Source of the DNA: Pontibacter rufus
GTDB lineage: Bacteria > Bacteroidota > Bacteroidia > Cytophagales > Hymenobacteraceae
Length of the DNA stretch: 64,000 nt
NCBI RefSeq assembly: GCF_015694705.1
Contig: NZ_JADQDR010000007.1
Location: 1 to 64,000, forward strand
Direction of reading: 5' to 3'
In this document: one piece after another, positions 17,883 to 26,324 of the stretch
Layout of the letters: each line of letters begins with the position of its first letter
Position numbering within the stretch: the stretch's first letter is position 1
Position numbers and translations under genes: made by a program
Notes under the pieces: generated by a model
What the model was told of the DNA's origin: nothing
The model's database searches: none
Seen by the model: only the letters and a program-made list of their open reading frames with translations

Positions 17883-18842
17883 TTATTTAACAATTTCCTT
17901 CTCCAGTTCCACCGCTTTCGGGAACAGGATGTTGTTCTCGAGGTGGATGTGGCGGTGCAGGTCGTCTTCAAATTCCTGCAGCTTTTTAAAGGCAACGGTA
18001 TAGGTAGCGCAGGCATCAGCGGGCAGAGTATAGTTGCCGCTCAGTTCACGTATCGCTTCCATATCGTTTCCGGCTACCTCGTGCTCCATCTCCATCATGT
18101 TGATAGGATGCTGGATGGATCCAAAAGCAGGCTTATCGAGCTTTATGTTGCTCTTTTTCGCTTCGTCCAGCTGTTTGATGAAGGGGAAAAGCACGCGCTC
18201 TTCTTTCGGCATGTGGCTTTCCAGTTCGCTGGCCACATTGGCAAAGTGCCTGGCAATGTCGAACAGCTCGGGATGATTTTTGCCGTGCACACGGGCAATT
18301 TTAGAAGTATACTCATAAAGCGCCGGAATGGCCTCACGCACATACTTATGGTGCACGTTCACGATGTAATCGGCCAGGAAAGAAAGCTCCCAGCTGGCAT
18401 AATCGGTTTCGTTGGTGGTGTTGGCGTCGGGCAGGGCATTCAGTTCTTGTTCTACTTTATTCGGGTCCAGGCCTTTTTCTTCGCATACCTGTTTGATGGA
18501 TTTTTTACCGCCGCAGCAGAAATCAATGCCATACTTTTTAAACACCTGCGCCTTACGGAAATCTTTGGCTACCAGGTCGCCCACGGTGTCGCCGGCTTCC
18601 AGGTTCAGCTTGGTAATGAGCACTTCCCATACTTCGGGACCTTGCTCCAGGTACTCCCATTTAAAAATATTGCCGCGCTCACCCAGCAGCTGGTAATATA
18701 CCGGCTTGGGGTCGTGGTCGTTGTGGATGATGAAACCTTCGCCGCCCTGCAGGTTATCGAAACGGTCGAAAATGGTAGGGTGTTTTAAACGCGGTTCTAT
18801 TACCGTTACATCCAGAATCTCGATGGTTGCTGTATTCTCCAT
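17883..18842 (-). CDS. ric: Iron-sulfur cluster repair di-iron protein with N-terminal DUF2249 domain
   Basis: The 319-residue protein has three parts. Residues 1-80 are a DUF2249 domain (EPRLKHPTIFDRFDNL, GEGFIIHNDHDPKP). About 85-135 is the ScdA-N domain with YGIDFCCGGKKSI. The rest is a hemerythrin-type di-iron domain with NVHHKYVREA, HGKNHPELFDI, HMPKEERVLFPF, MEMEHEVAG and HRHIHLENNILFPKA. Ric/ScdA/YtfE proteins repair iron-sulfur clusters after nitrosative damage. The fusion with DUF2249 exceeds the usual 220-240 residues. A tandem-palindrome promoter lies at 18894-18959. Confidence 0.93.
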   Translation of the reverse strand: MENTATIEILDVTVIEPRLKHPTIFDRFDNLQGGEGFIIHNDHDPKPVYYQLLGERGNIFKWEYLEQGPEVWEVLITKLNLEAGDTVGDLVAKDFRKAQVFKKYGIDFCCGGKKSIKQVCEEKGLDPNKVEQELNALPDANTTNETDYASWELSFLADYIVNVHHKYVREAIPALYEYTSKIARVHGKNHPELFDIARHFANVASELESHMPKEERVLFPFIKQLDEAKKSNIKLDKPAFGSIQHPINMMEMEHEVAGNDMEAIRELSGNYTLPADACATYTVAFKKLQEFEDDLHRHIHLENNILFPKAVELEKEIVK

Positions 18843-19170
18843 GGTATTTGTTTTTGTCTTTTGAATAAGTTTAGCTGTAAATAATCAACGATGTAAAAGT
18901 ATAGAACCTCCCGCTTAATAAAAGAGACAAATGTCTTCTATGGAAATGATGTTCGTCATCTTTTAAGGAAAGGCTGAAGAAGAGGCTGTTACAAAACAAG
19001 AATTCGTAGGGGCAGGTTGCGACCTGTCCCTGCTATAAAACACCGCAGCAGGTATAGCAAATGGCTGTTGTTATAAAATCCTGTAAATTCTATAATTCTG
19101 ATTCAGACAAATTGAGGAACGATTGCCGGTGCACGATTGGGCAGGTTCCGACCCATCCTACGAAGGCTTT
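18843..19170. other. Intergenic region upstream of ric
   Basis: This 328-bp region contains the ric promoter (18894-18959), two GGGCAGGTT-CGACC repeat fragments (about 19010-19035 and 19138-19160) and an ATTCTGATTCAGACAAATT repeat fragment (19097-19115). No gene is apparent. Confidence 0.55.
18894..18959 (-). promoter_or_regulatory. ric promoter with tandem Crp/Fnr-type palindromes
   Basis: The minus-strand box TACTTTTA (18901-18894) resembles TAnnTTTG. A degenerate palindrome GAGACAAATGTCTT (18924-18937) begins 36 bp upstream of it. The strong palindrome ATGATGTTCGTCAT (18946-18959) is 22 bp further up. The spacing equals that of the other promoters, but here the strong box is the distal one. 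Confidence 0.55.
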
Positions 19171-20643
19171 TTATACTTCGCTATGCTGTAACTCCGATAT
19201 GGCTTTGGGCTGCCTGGTTATACTTTTACGCCTTAAGAACTGCGCTGCGAAAAACAGCAGGATTCCGAGAGGCAGCGCAATACTAATGCTGAACAAAAGC
19301 CCGAAATAATGCGGCAACATGCCGGCACCGGCCCAGTAAAGCACGCCCTGCAGAAAAAGGAGCGCTTCGCTGCCTATGAGTCCAATTAAAAAGAGGCTAC
19401 TGCCCCAGCGGCTCATACTTGATTTAAAGTTCAGCCAGCCCCGCTGCGCGAAAAAGGCAAAAACAATCAGGCTCACAAAGCCCAGCAATACCAGGTGCAG
19501 GTAGCCAATCACAAAGTTGCGCTGCCGGTACGCCAGGTCGGCCATGTAGGGGAAAGCCGTGGAGAACTGCATCAGTATTTTCAAAATAAAGGCCAGTGCG
19601 GACAGCAGCAGCGCTCCCCGGCTCCAGTTATCAAACAAACCGAAGAAAGATTTGCGTAAAGGATAAAGCAGGCGCACCAGCAGTACCAGACCCACCACCT
19701 GCCCGAAAGCTGCCGCCCCGCCCACTATGTAAAGTATAGCAGCGGGTTTTGTCCAGAGTACCGAAAGCACGTAAGCAGGCAGGCAGGACCAGAACATCCA
19801 CCGGAAAAAAGCAAGCGCCGGCTTCCGGTTAAAACGCAGGTCATACTTCTCGAGCAGCCAGCACAGCAGGCCCAGCACGGCAAACGTAAACCAGCCGTTG
19901 TATTGGAAGTGCAGGTAAAAATAAATGGCGTTAAAGTATAAGCTGTCGCCAATGTGGCCGGTAGCCATAATCGGGCCCATGGCCCAGGGCCCCAGCGTGG
20001 AAAGCCCTAGAAAGAAGAGGGCGGCACGTATAAATTTAAAGGAGAAACCATGCGGGCCCTGACTCAGGTTCAGATCCTTGGCATCGCGCAGAAACTGGTA
20101 GATAAACCAATAGCTCAGCAGGATGTGCAGCGTGGAGAAAGTGATGGAAAACAAGGCGTAGCCCTGCAGCGGAAAACTCACCAGCATGCCTGCCACTGCC
20201 CCCTGCGACAGCCAGAATTGCCGGGCGTATACTTTTTTACGCTGCACTTCAGGTGGCAGGTAAGCATACAGCAACGCTACAAAAAGTGCCGAGTACAGCC
20301 AGCCCAGCAAAGCCACATGCGAGTGCCCGTGCAGTAAAAACTTATAGTTGATGGCCGCAATGGGCGCCACAAACATCCAGCGCAGCAGCAGGCCCAAACA
20401 GGCCACTACCACCAGGTTTGCCAGCGCTACCAACAACCAATTACGTTTTAAAGCAAAAGGCACCAACTGTTTTTCTACCCGCTTCAGGCCCTGCAAATCC
20501 AGTTTGGTGTAGCCAATCTGCTCTTCGGTCTGTTCCGGTCCTGTTGTTTTCTGCTGCCTTACCAGTTCCCCCATCTCGCTTCTGTATGCCTCATAAGAGT
20601 GCGGGTTTCGCATCGTCGGGGCTGATGTTGTATACAAATTCAT
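19171..20643 (-). CDS. Heme-copper-oxidase-like (NnrS-like) multi-pass membrane protein
   Basis: The 490-residue protein has a hydrophilic N-terminus of about 65 residues followed by about twelve helices. HGHSHVALLGW in the first helices and GYLHLVLLGFVSL near residue 380 are histidine motifs like those of the NorB/CcoN and NnrS families, but a full CuB site is not visible. It is a second, distinct relative of the protein at 15004-16311. The promoter has the palindrome at the standard position (20661-20704), so it probably responds to NO or low oxygen. The Met at residue 11 is another possible start. Confidence 0.72.
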   Translation of the reverse strand: MNLYTTSAPTMRNPHSYEAYRSEMGELVRQQKTTGPEQTEEQIGYTKLDLQGLKRVEKQLVPFALKRNWLLVALANLVVVACLGLLLRWMFVAPIAAINYKFLLHGHSHVALLGWLYSALFVALLYAYLPPEVQRKKVYARQFWLSQGAVAGMLVSFPLQGYALFSITFSTLHILLSYWFIYQFLRDAKDLNLSQGPHGFSFKFIRAALFFLGLSTLGPWAMGPIMATGHIGDSLYFNAIYFYLHFQYNGWFTFAVLGLLCWLLEKYDLRFNRKPALAFFRWMFWSCLPAYVLSVLWTKPAAILYIVGGAAAFGQVVGLVLLVRLLYPLRKSFFGLFDNWSRGALLLSALAFILKILMQFSTAFPYMADLAYRQRNFVIGYLHLVLLGFVSLIVFAFFAQRGWLNFKSSMSRWGSSLFLIGLIGSEALLFLQGVLYWAGAGMLPHYFGLLFSISIALPLGILLFFAAQFLRRKSITRQPKAISELQHSEV

Positions 20644-20660
20644 CTGTCAAACGCTTTTTG

Positions 20661-20704
20661 CAAGTTTAATCTTATACAGCCGCCTTGTAAATGACGCTTA
20701 TCAT
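20661..20704 (-). promoter_or_regulatory. Crp/Fnr-type palindrome and -7 box of the 20643 gene
   Basis: ATGACGCTTATCAT occupies 20691-20704. On the minus strand TAAACTTG (20668-20661), one base off TAnnTTTG, starts exactly 36 bp downstream of it. The gene starts 18 bp after the box. Confidence 0.65.
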
Positions 20705-20759
20705 TTCCTGCCTGGTTTTCCGGTGCCGTTCGTCATTATTTATACTTCTGAATATTGCA

Positions 20760-20773
20760 ATGATATAAGTCAT
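20760..20773. promoter_or_regulatory. Second palindrome, upstream of the unknown gene 20871-22685
   Basis: ATGATATAAGTCAT is a full match to the box consensus and lies 98 bp before the start at 20871. No good TAnnTTTG element sits 36 bp downstream of it; the nearest is TACCTTGC at 20819. The box may act from a different distance or serve as an operator. Confidence 0.45.
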
Positions 20774-20870
20774 GCCGGCAGCTGTTGCTGCTCATTCAGG
20801 GGCACCCTCCTCCCCACCTACCTTGCCATGCTTTCAAACTGCAACCACAACACATCTTAAATATTGCCAC

Positions 20871-22685
20871 ATGTACCCAAACTCCCCACACACCTTCCAC
20901 ATCCCCGTTATGGGCCTGGCTTTTACCGTTGATTCTCCTTTAAAAGTAGCCCGCTTTGGCATTTCGTCGGTTGTTTCGGTGGGCGACGACAGCCTGCTGG
21001 AGCAGATGCGCGCTCACTACAGCCAGCAGTACCAGCGCACCTACACACCCATTACCATCGACCAGGAAGATTACCGCGCCCGGCGCATCACGACTTACCT
21101 CAACCTGCTGGATAACCTGGTACAGGAACAGGTACACGGCCTCCGGCAGCAGGATTTTATACCCGGTTCTGATCTTACCACATACTTTGAGTTGCTGCCG
21201 GATAGCTCGCCTTTGCAGGCTTTATACTTACAAATGCGGCAAACCGTGGATGCGGAGCAGAAGCACCATCTGCAGCAGGCGCTGCGCGAGGCCGTTGTGC
21301 CCGGGAGTATCGACATCAACATCATGACCAAGCTCGACAAAACAAATTATGCGAAAAGCGGGGAGCCGCTGCCAGCCGAGTATTCGGATGCGCTGGCGGC
21401 GCTGCGTGGTTTTGCCCATAGCACAGTTCGTGCTTCGGTTGTTTTTTCGGCCGGGATGAACATGCGGCTGTATAGTTACCTGGAGCAGTTCCCGTGCTTT
21501 TTCCCGGATAAAAAGGGTACGTCCGAAAAGCAGATCATCATCAAAGTAAGCGATTACCGTTCTGCCTTTGTGCAGGGTAAGATCCTAGCTAAAAAAGGAA
21601 TCTGGGTATCGGAGTTCCGGATAGAGTCGGGATTGAACTGTGGCGGCCATGCCTTTGCAACGGATGGTTATCTGCTGGGACCAATACTGGAGGAGTTTAA
21701 GCAGAACCGGCAGGCCATGCGTTCGGAGCTCTATAGTATGTGCAGCGCGGCACTGGCTGGCAAAGGTTTACCTGTTTCACAAAATCCGCCCGTCCAACGC
21801 ATCACCGTGCAGGGCGGACTGGGCACAGCGGAGGAAAACGCGTTTATGCTCCGCCACTATGAACTGGATGCCACCGGCTGGGGAACGCCCTTCCTGCTGG
21901 TGCCCGAAGCCACCACCGTAGATGACGACACACTAGCGAAACTTGTGCAGGCTACATCTGATGACCTGTACCTGAGTCCTATTTCACCTTTGGGAGTTCC
22001 ATTCAATGCCCTGCGCGGCACATCCAGCGAACAGCAGAAACAGGAGCGCATTGCCAAAGGAAAGCCGGGCAGTCCCTGCATCAAAAAGCACCTGGTATCA
22101 AACACCGAATTTACCAGCGAGCCCATCTGCACTGCTTCGCGCAAATACCAGCGCCGAAAATTGGTGCAGCTGCAGGCACAGAACTTAGCTCCCCATGTAT
22201 ACCTGGCCGAAGAAGCCAAAGTGCTGGCCAAAGAGTGTCTCTGCGATGGTTTGGCAAATGCCGCGCTTCAACAGCTCCGGATCGGCAAAAAAGCCGCCTC
22301 AAATGCTGTTACCATTTGCCCTGGTCCTAACCTGGCCTTTTTCTCGGGCGTGTTCAGGTTGCAGGAGATGGTAGACCACATCTATGGCCGCTTTAATGCC
22401 CTTAACCAAACGTATCGCCCGCACGTGTTCATAAACGAGCTGAAAATGTACATCGATTACTGGAAAAACAAGAAAGCCGAGCAGCTGGAAACACTCACCG
22501 ACAAACAGCAGAAATATCTGCAAAGCTTCTGGCAAAACCTGCAGGAAGGCATCAGCTATTACAAGCAGTTACTGCCCGCCCTATTTGCCGATCAGCTGGA
22601 AAAGCAGGTTCTAGTACTGGATGAGTTGCTGGAAGCAGAAGATCAACTCTGGCTGGCACGGCTAAAAGAAACGGGTATAGTATGA
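20871..22685 (+). CDS. Cys-rich conserved protein of unknown function in the NO/denitrification cluster
   Basis: I do not recognise this 604-residue protein. The start MYPNSPHTFH at 20871 is preferred over an upstream ATG at 20772 that overlaps a regulatory palindrome. No signal peptide or membrane helix is seen, so it is probably cytoplasmic. Cysteines occur in LNCGGHAF, SMCSAAL, GSPCIKKH, PICTASRKY, KECLCDG and TICPGPN, more than expected for a cytoplasmic protein, which suggests a metal or Fe-S cluster. Phrases such as GGLGTAEEN and TGWGTPFLLVPEA recall flavin-dependent TIM-barrel enzymes, but this is a weak impression. It is divergent from the NnrS-like gene and lies upstream of norB on the same strand, with boxes of the same regulon before it. 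Confidence 0.7.
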   Translation: MYPNSPHTFHIPVMGLAFTVDSPLKVARFGISSVVSVGDDSLLEQMRAHYSQQYQRTYTPITIDQEDYRARRITTYLNLLDNLVQEQVHGLRQQDFIPGSDLTTYFELLPDSSPLQALYLQMRQTVDAEQKHHLQQALREAVVPGSIDINIMTKLDKTNYAKSGEPLPAEYSDALAALRGFAHSTVRASVVFSAGMNMRLYSYLEQFPCFFPDKKGTSEKQIIIKVSDYRSAFVQGKILAKKGIWVSEFRIESGLNCGGHAFATDGYLLGPILEEFKQNRQAMRSELYSMCSAALAGKGLPVSQNPPVQRITVQGGLGTAEENAFMLRHYELDATGWGTPFLLVPEATTVDDDTLAKLVQATSDDLYLSPISPLGVPFNALRGTSSEQQKQERIAKGKPGSPCIKKHLVSNTEFTSEPICTASRKYQRRKLVQLQAQNLAPHVYLAEEAKVLAKECLCDGLANAALQQLRIGKKAASNAVTICPGPNLAFFSGVFRLQEMVDHIYGRFNALNQTYRPHVFINELKMYIDYWKNKKAEQLETLTDKQQKYLQSFWQNLQEGISYYKQLLPALFADQLEKQVLVLDELLEAEDQLWLARLKETGIV

Positions 22686-22780
22686 GTGCTTTGCAGCAGA
22701 TTAGGCGCCTGGTGATTATTGATGAGCCAAAAGCAGCGGAAGGTCACTTTCGGTGTAAAAGACTTCAATCTCTTTTATAG

Positions 22781-22824
22781 ATGATCTCTGTCATTTTTAA
22801 GCCAGCATGCTTGCCGGACCTTTG
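22781..22824 (+). promoter_or_regulatory. norB promoter with Crp/Fnr-type palindrome
   Basis: ATGATCTCTGTCAT (22781-22794) starts exactly 36 bp before GACCTTTG (22817-22824). A weak AAGA-N6-TCTC copy lies 22 bp upstream at 22759-22772. The leader to the norB start is about 120 nt. Confidence 0.7.
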
Positions 22825-22950
22825 GCCACGAAAGCAGAAGTATGTTATGGCGGGCATTGCCAGTTGCAACAGTTATATAATGTTCAGCGCAACCCATTCT
22901 AATTTAAATAGCTCCTGCTCAGGTTTAAGTCACACTAAAATTATATTACC

Positions 22951-25251
22951 ATGAAGTACAAAAAACTCTGGCTCGGGTTTCTGGCTGTGATCATCGGCTC
23001 ATTTGCGGTGCTGGGCTACTATGGCTCCGAGATTTACCGGCAGGCCCCACCTATACCGGACAAAGTAGTAACCGCCTCCGGCAAAGTGCTCTTTACCGGA
23101 GAAGATATCCGGAACGGGCAGAACGTGTGGCAGTCGATTGGCGGCCAGGAACTAGGCTCGGTATGGGGCCACGGCGCTTACGTTGCCCCCGACTGGACGG
23201 CTGACTGGCTGCACAAGGAGGCCATGTTTATACTTGACAGCTGGGCGCAGCAGGCAAAAGGCACTTCGTATGCGCAACTGGATGTAGAAACAAAGGCCCA
23301 ACTACAGGCCCGCCTGCAGAAGCAGATCCGCGCCAACACCTACAACAAAGCCACCGGCACCATTACGGTGTCCGATACACGCGCTGCGGCGATTGCCCAC
23401 ACAGGACAGTTTTATGCCGGCCTGTTTACCAACGACCCGGCTATGGCCGAATACCGCGAGGCTTATGCCATTGCCGACAATGCCGTGAAAGACCCCGAGC
23501 GCATGCGCCAGATGAATGCCTTTTTCTTTTGGGCTACCTGGGCCTGCGTAACCGAGCGGCCCGGCTCCGAAGTTACCTATACCAACAACTGGCCCGCCGA
23601 AGAGCTGGTAGGCAATCGCCCCAGCAGCGACCTGATCATCTGGACAGGCTTTAGCGTGATTATCCTGATTGCCGGCATCGGTTTGCTGGCCTACTATTAT
23701 GCCTCGCACAACGACGAAGAACTGGACGTAAACAACCTCCCGCAGCAGGACCCCTTGCTTGGGTTGCAGGCCACCCCGTCCATGCGGGCCACGCTCAAAT
23801 ATTTCTGGACGGTAACCGCGCTGATACTGGTGCAGGTTGCCATGGGTGTGGTAACAGCGCACTACGGCGTGGAAGGTCAGAAACTCTACGGGCTGCCGCT
23901 GGCCGACTTTCTGCCCTATTCCGTGAGCCGCACCTGGCACGTGCAACTGGCCATCCTCTGGATAGCTACCTCCTGGCTGGCAACTGGTTTATACATCGCA
24001 CCAGCAGTTTCGGGGCATGAACCAAAGTTTCAGCGTTTAGGCGTTAACTTCCTCTTTATCTGTCTGCTCATCATCGTGGCGGGTTCCATGATTGGGCAAT
24101 GGTATGGCGTGATGCAGAAACTAGGCTACACCCAGAACTTCTGGTTTGGCCACCAAGGCTATGAGTACGTGGACCTGGGCCGCTTCTGGCAGATATTCCT
24201 GTTGGTAGGCCTGGTGCTGTGGTTGTTTTTGATGACGCGCGCTATCTGGCCAGCCTTTAAATCGCAGGCCGAAGGCCGCCACCTGCTGGGCATGTTCCTG
24301 ATTTCCTCTATCGCTATTGCGTTGTTTTACGCTGCCGGCTTAATGTGGGGACAGCATACCAACCTGGCCATTGCTGAGTACTGGCGCTGGTGGGTGGTGC
24401 ACCTGTGGGTAGAAGGCTTCTTCGAGGTATTTGCCACAGTGGTGATTGCCTTCCTGTTCGTGCGGATGGGTTTGTTACAGACCAAAATTGCTACGGGTAC
24501 AGTGCTCTTCTCTACCATCATCTTCCTGTTTGGCGGTATCATCGGTACGTTTCACCACTTATACTTTAGCGGCACGCCTACTTCGGTGCTGGCGCTGGGC
24601 GCTACCTTTAGTGCGCTGGAAGTAGTACCGCTGGTGCTCATCGGTTTTGAGGCGTATCACAACCTGACGCTGAGCCGCGCCACTGAATGGATCAAAGCCT
24701 ATAAATGGCCTATTTACTGTTTCATTGCCGTGGCTTTCTGGAACCTGGTGGGCGCCGGTGTGTTTGGCTTCGTCATCAACCCGCCTATTGCGCTCTACTA
24801 CATGCAGGGCCTGAACACAACAGCGGTGCACGGCCACGCAGCTTTATTCGGCGTGTACGGTATACTTGGAATTGGCCTGATGCTGTTCGTGCTGAAAAGT
24901 ATGGCTGCGCGCCGTCGCTGGAAAAACGGTGTCATCAGCTTCGCTTTCTGGTCCATCAACATTGGCCTGAGTTTGATGATTCTGATAAGTCTGCTGCCCA
25001 TTGGCCTGATGCAGACCTGGGCCAGCGTAGAATACGGCTTGTGGTATGCCCGCTCCATGGAATTTATGCAAACTGATACCATGGAAACATTGCGCTGGCT
25101 CCGCGTGGTAGGCGATACCGTGTTTGCCGGTGGCGTGGTAGCACTGGGCTGGTTTATCATCGGCCTGAAAACCGGTTGGTCGCTGGAGGATGATGTCGAT
25201 ATTTCACAGGAAAACTACCCTTCGGCCAGACGCAAGGACATTGTAAAATAA
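22951..25251 (+). CDS. norB: Quinol-dependent nitric oxide reductase
   Basis: The 766-residue length and the N-terminal extension (IPDKVVTASGKVLFTGEDI, GQNVWQSIGGQELGSVWGHGA) identify the single-subunit quinol-oxidising NOR (NorZ/qNOR) of the inner membrane, which reduces two NO to N2O. About fourteen helices carry the heme and FeB histidines, including SRTWHVQLAILW, WWVVHLWVEGFFEVFA (with the NOR-specific Glu residues) and GGIIGTFHHLYF. It is monocistronic between its own promoter and a terminator at 25266-25311. No norC is needed for this type. Confidence 0.96.
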   Translation: MKYKKLWLGFLAVIIGSFAVLGYYGSEIYRQAPPIPDKVVTASGKVLFTGEDIRNGQNVWQSIGGQELGSVWGHGAYVAPDWTADWLHKEAMFILDSWAQQAKGTSYAQLDVETKAQLQARLQKQIRANTYNKATGTITVSDTRAAAIAHTGQFYAGLFTNDPAMAEYREAYAIADNAVKDPERMRQMNAFFFWATWACVTERPGSEVTYTNNWPAEELVGNRPSSDLIIWTGFSVIILIAGIGLLAYYYASHNDEELDVNNLPQQDPLLGLQATPSMRATLKYFWTVTALILVQVAMGVVTAHYGVEGQKLYGLPLADFLPYSVSRTWHVQLAILWIATSWLATGLYIAPAVSGHEPKFQRLGVNFLFICLLIIVAGSMIGQWYGVMQKLGYTQNFWFGHQGYEYVDLGRFWQIFLLVGLVLWLFLMTRAIWPAFKSQAEGRHLLGMFLISSIAIALFYAAGLMWGQHTNLAIAEYWRWWVVHLWVEGFFEVFATVVIAFLFVRMGLLQTKIATGTVLFSTIIFLFGGIIGTFHHLYFSGTPTSVLALGATFSALEVVPLVLIGFEAYHNLTLSRATEWIKAYKWPIYCFIAVAFWNLVGAGVFGFVINPPIALYYMQGLNTTAVHGHAALFGVYGILGIGLMLFVLKSMAARRRWKNGVISFAFWSINIGLSLMILISLLPIGLMQTWASVEYGLWYARSMEFMQTDTMETLRWLRVVGDTVFAGGVVALGWFIIGLKTGWSLEDDVDISQENYPSARRKDIVK

Positions 25252-25265
25252 GTTTTTGTACATTT

Positions 25266-25311
25266 AGCTAAACCCACATTCCGGAAACAAACCCGGTTTG
25301 TGGGTTTAGCT
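25266..25311 (+). terminator. norB terminator hairpin
   Basis: AGCTAAACCCACA (25266-25278) and its exact complement (25299-25311) form a 13-bp stem, followed by CTTTT. It begins 14 bp after the norB stop. Confidence 0.8.
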
Positions 25312-25402
25312 CTTTTAAGAACACAAAGGAAGGCCCGGATATACAAATAATATGTAATTTTCAGTCCTTACATTCAGCACCCCTAAGTAATACCTTTTTA
25401 AA

Positions 25403-26134
25403 ATGTTTCGCCACCAGGGCAAAGTCCGGACGTTTAAGCACAACCGCAAGCTGGCTGCCGCGCTCTCTTTTATTGCGGGTATGGTTAATATTACCGGCGT
25501 GCTGTCGGTCAATACGCTCACCACCAATGTAACGGGCCACTTTGCTTTTTTTGCTGAAGACGTCGAGCAGGAGCACTATAGCCTTGCGTGGTTGTCGCTG
25601 CTGTATATCCTGGCATTTCTGGCAGGTTCCTTTACCTCCAGTTTCAGTACACACCTTTCCCTCCGCAAGGGTTACAAAAATCCGCATGTGGCACCGATGG
25701 CGGCCGAAATCCTGATCCTGTTTGTGCTTGGCCTCACCGGCAACTTTATACTTGGCAGCGACGCGAGTGGCTTCTTTGTGGCCATGCTGATGCTTTTTTC
25801 GATGGGCCTGCAAAACGCGCTGGTGACGCATGTGTCCAAATCGGTGGTGCGCACTACCCACCTGACCGGCCTGTTTACTGACCTAGGCATCGAACTGGCA
25901 CAACTGTGTTTTCCGGGCACACAGGAGCAGCGCACAAAGCTCACTAAAAGCGTCCGGTTGCGGCTGGTTATTATTACCTTCTTTTTCCTGGGCTGCGTGC
26001 TGGGCGGTTACATCCATGGGGTGCTGGAGATGGGCACACTGGCTGTTGCGGCCGTTCTCCTGCTCGTAACCCTCCTTTATGATTCGGCCAGGTATAACTA
26101 CTACCGCCTGGCCAGAAGAAAGCAGCAGGCATAA
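25403..26134 (+). CDS. DUF1275 (YoaK-family) membrane protein
   Basis: The 243-residue protein has six predicted helices with the family phrases AAALSFIAGMVNITGVLS, NVTGHFAFFAED, GLQNALVT and TTHLTGLFTDLGIEL. DUF1275 proteins are inner-membrane proteins of unknown substrate. It lies between norB and nirK on the same strand but after a terminator, and no Crp/Fnr-type box precedes it, so a direct role in denitrification is doubtful. Confidence 0.85.
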   Translation: MFRHQGKVRTFKHNRKLAAALSFIAGMVNITGVLSVNTLTTNVTGHFAFFAEDVEQEHYSLAWLSLLYILAFLAGSFTSSFSTHLSLRKGYKNPHVAPMAAEILILFVLGLTGNFILGSDASGFFVAMLMLFSMGLQNALVTHVSKSVVRTTHLTGLFTDLGIELAQLCFPGTQEQRTKLTKSVRLRLVIITFFFLGCVLGGYIHGVLEMGTLAVAAVLLLVTLLYDSARYNYYRLARRKQQA

Positions 26135-26227
26135 ACTTAAAGTCTGATACTGCCACACGTCTAAAGCGCTGCTGGCTAAGTATAGCAGGCCTGCTTTTAT
26201 CATTCCCTCCCTCCTACTGCATCACTT

Positions 26228-26293
26228 ATGATGAAGATCAGTGGGTAGTATGACCAGCGTCATCCTGCAGACAGCAGCCCTGCTATACCTTTG
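26228..26293 (+). promoter_or_regulatory. nirK promoter with tandem Crp/Fnr-type palindromes
   Basis: The -7 box TACCTTTG (26286-26293) is a full match to TAnnTTTG. The proximal palindrome ATGACCAGCGTCAT (26250-26263) starts exactly 36 bp upstream. The distal ATGATGAAGATCAG (26228-26241) starts another 22 bp upstream. If transcription starts about five bases after the box, the proximal centre is near -41.5, the class II activator position. Confidence 0.78.
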
Positions 26294-26324
26294 TCATAAG
26301 AAATCTATCTTAACACCTACGATC

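Noticed and set aside
20730-20737. Half site GTTCGTCAT between 20643 and 20871
   Set aside because: Only one half matches the consensus and it lacks a partner at the correct spacing.
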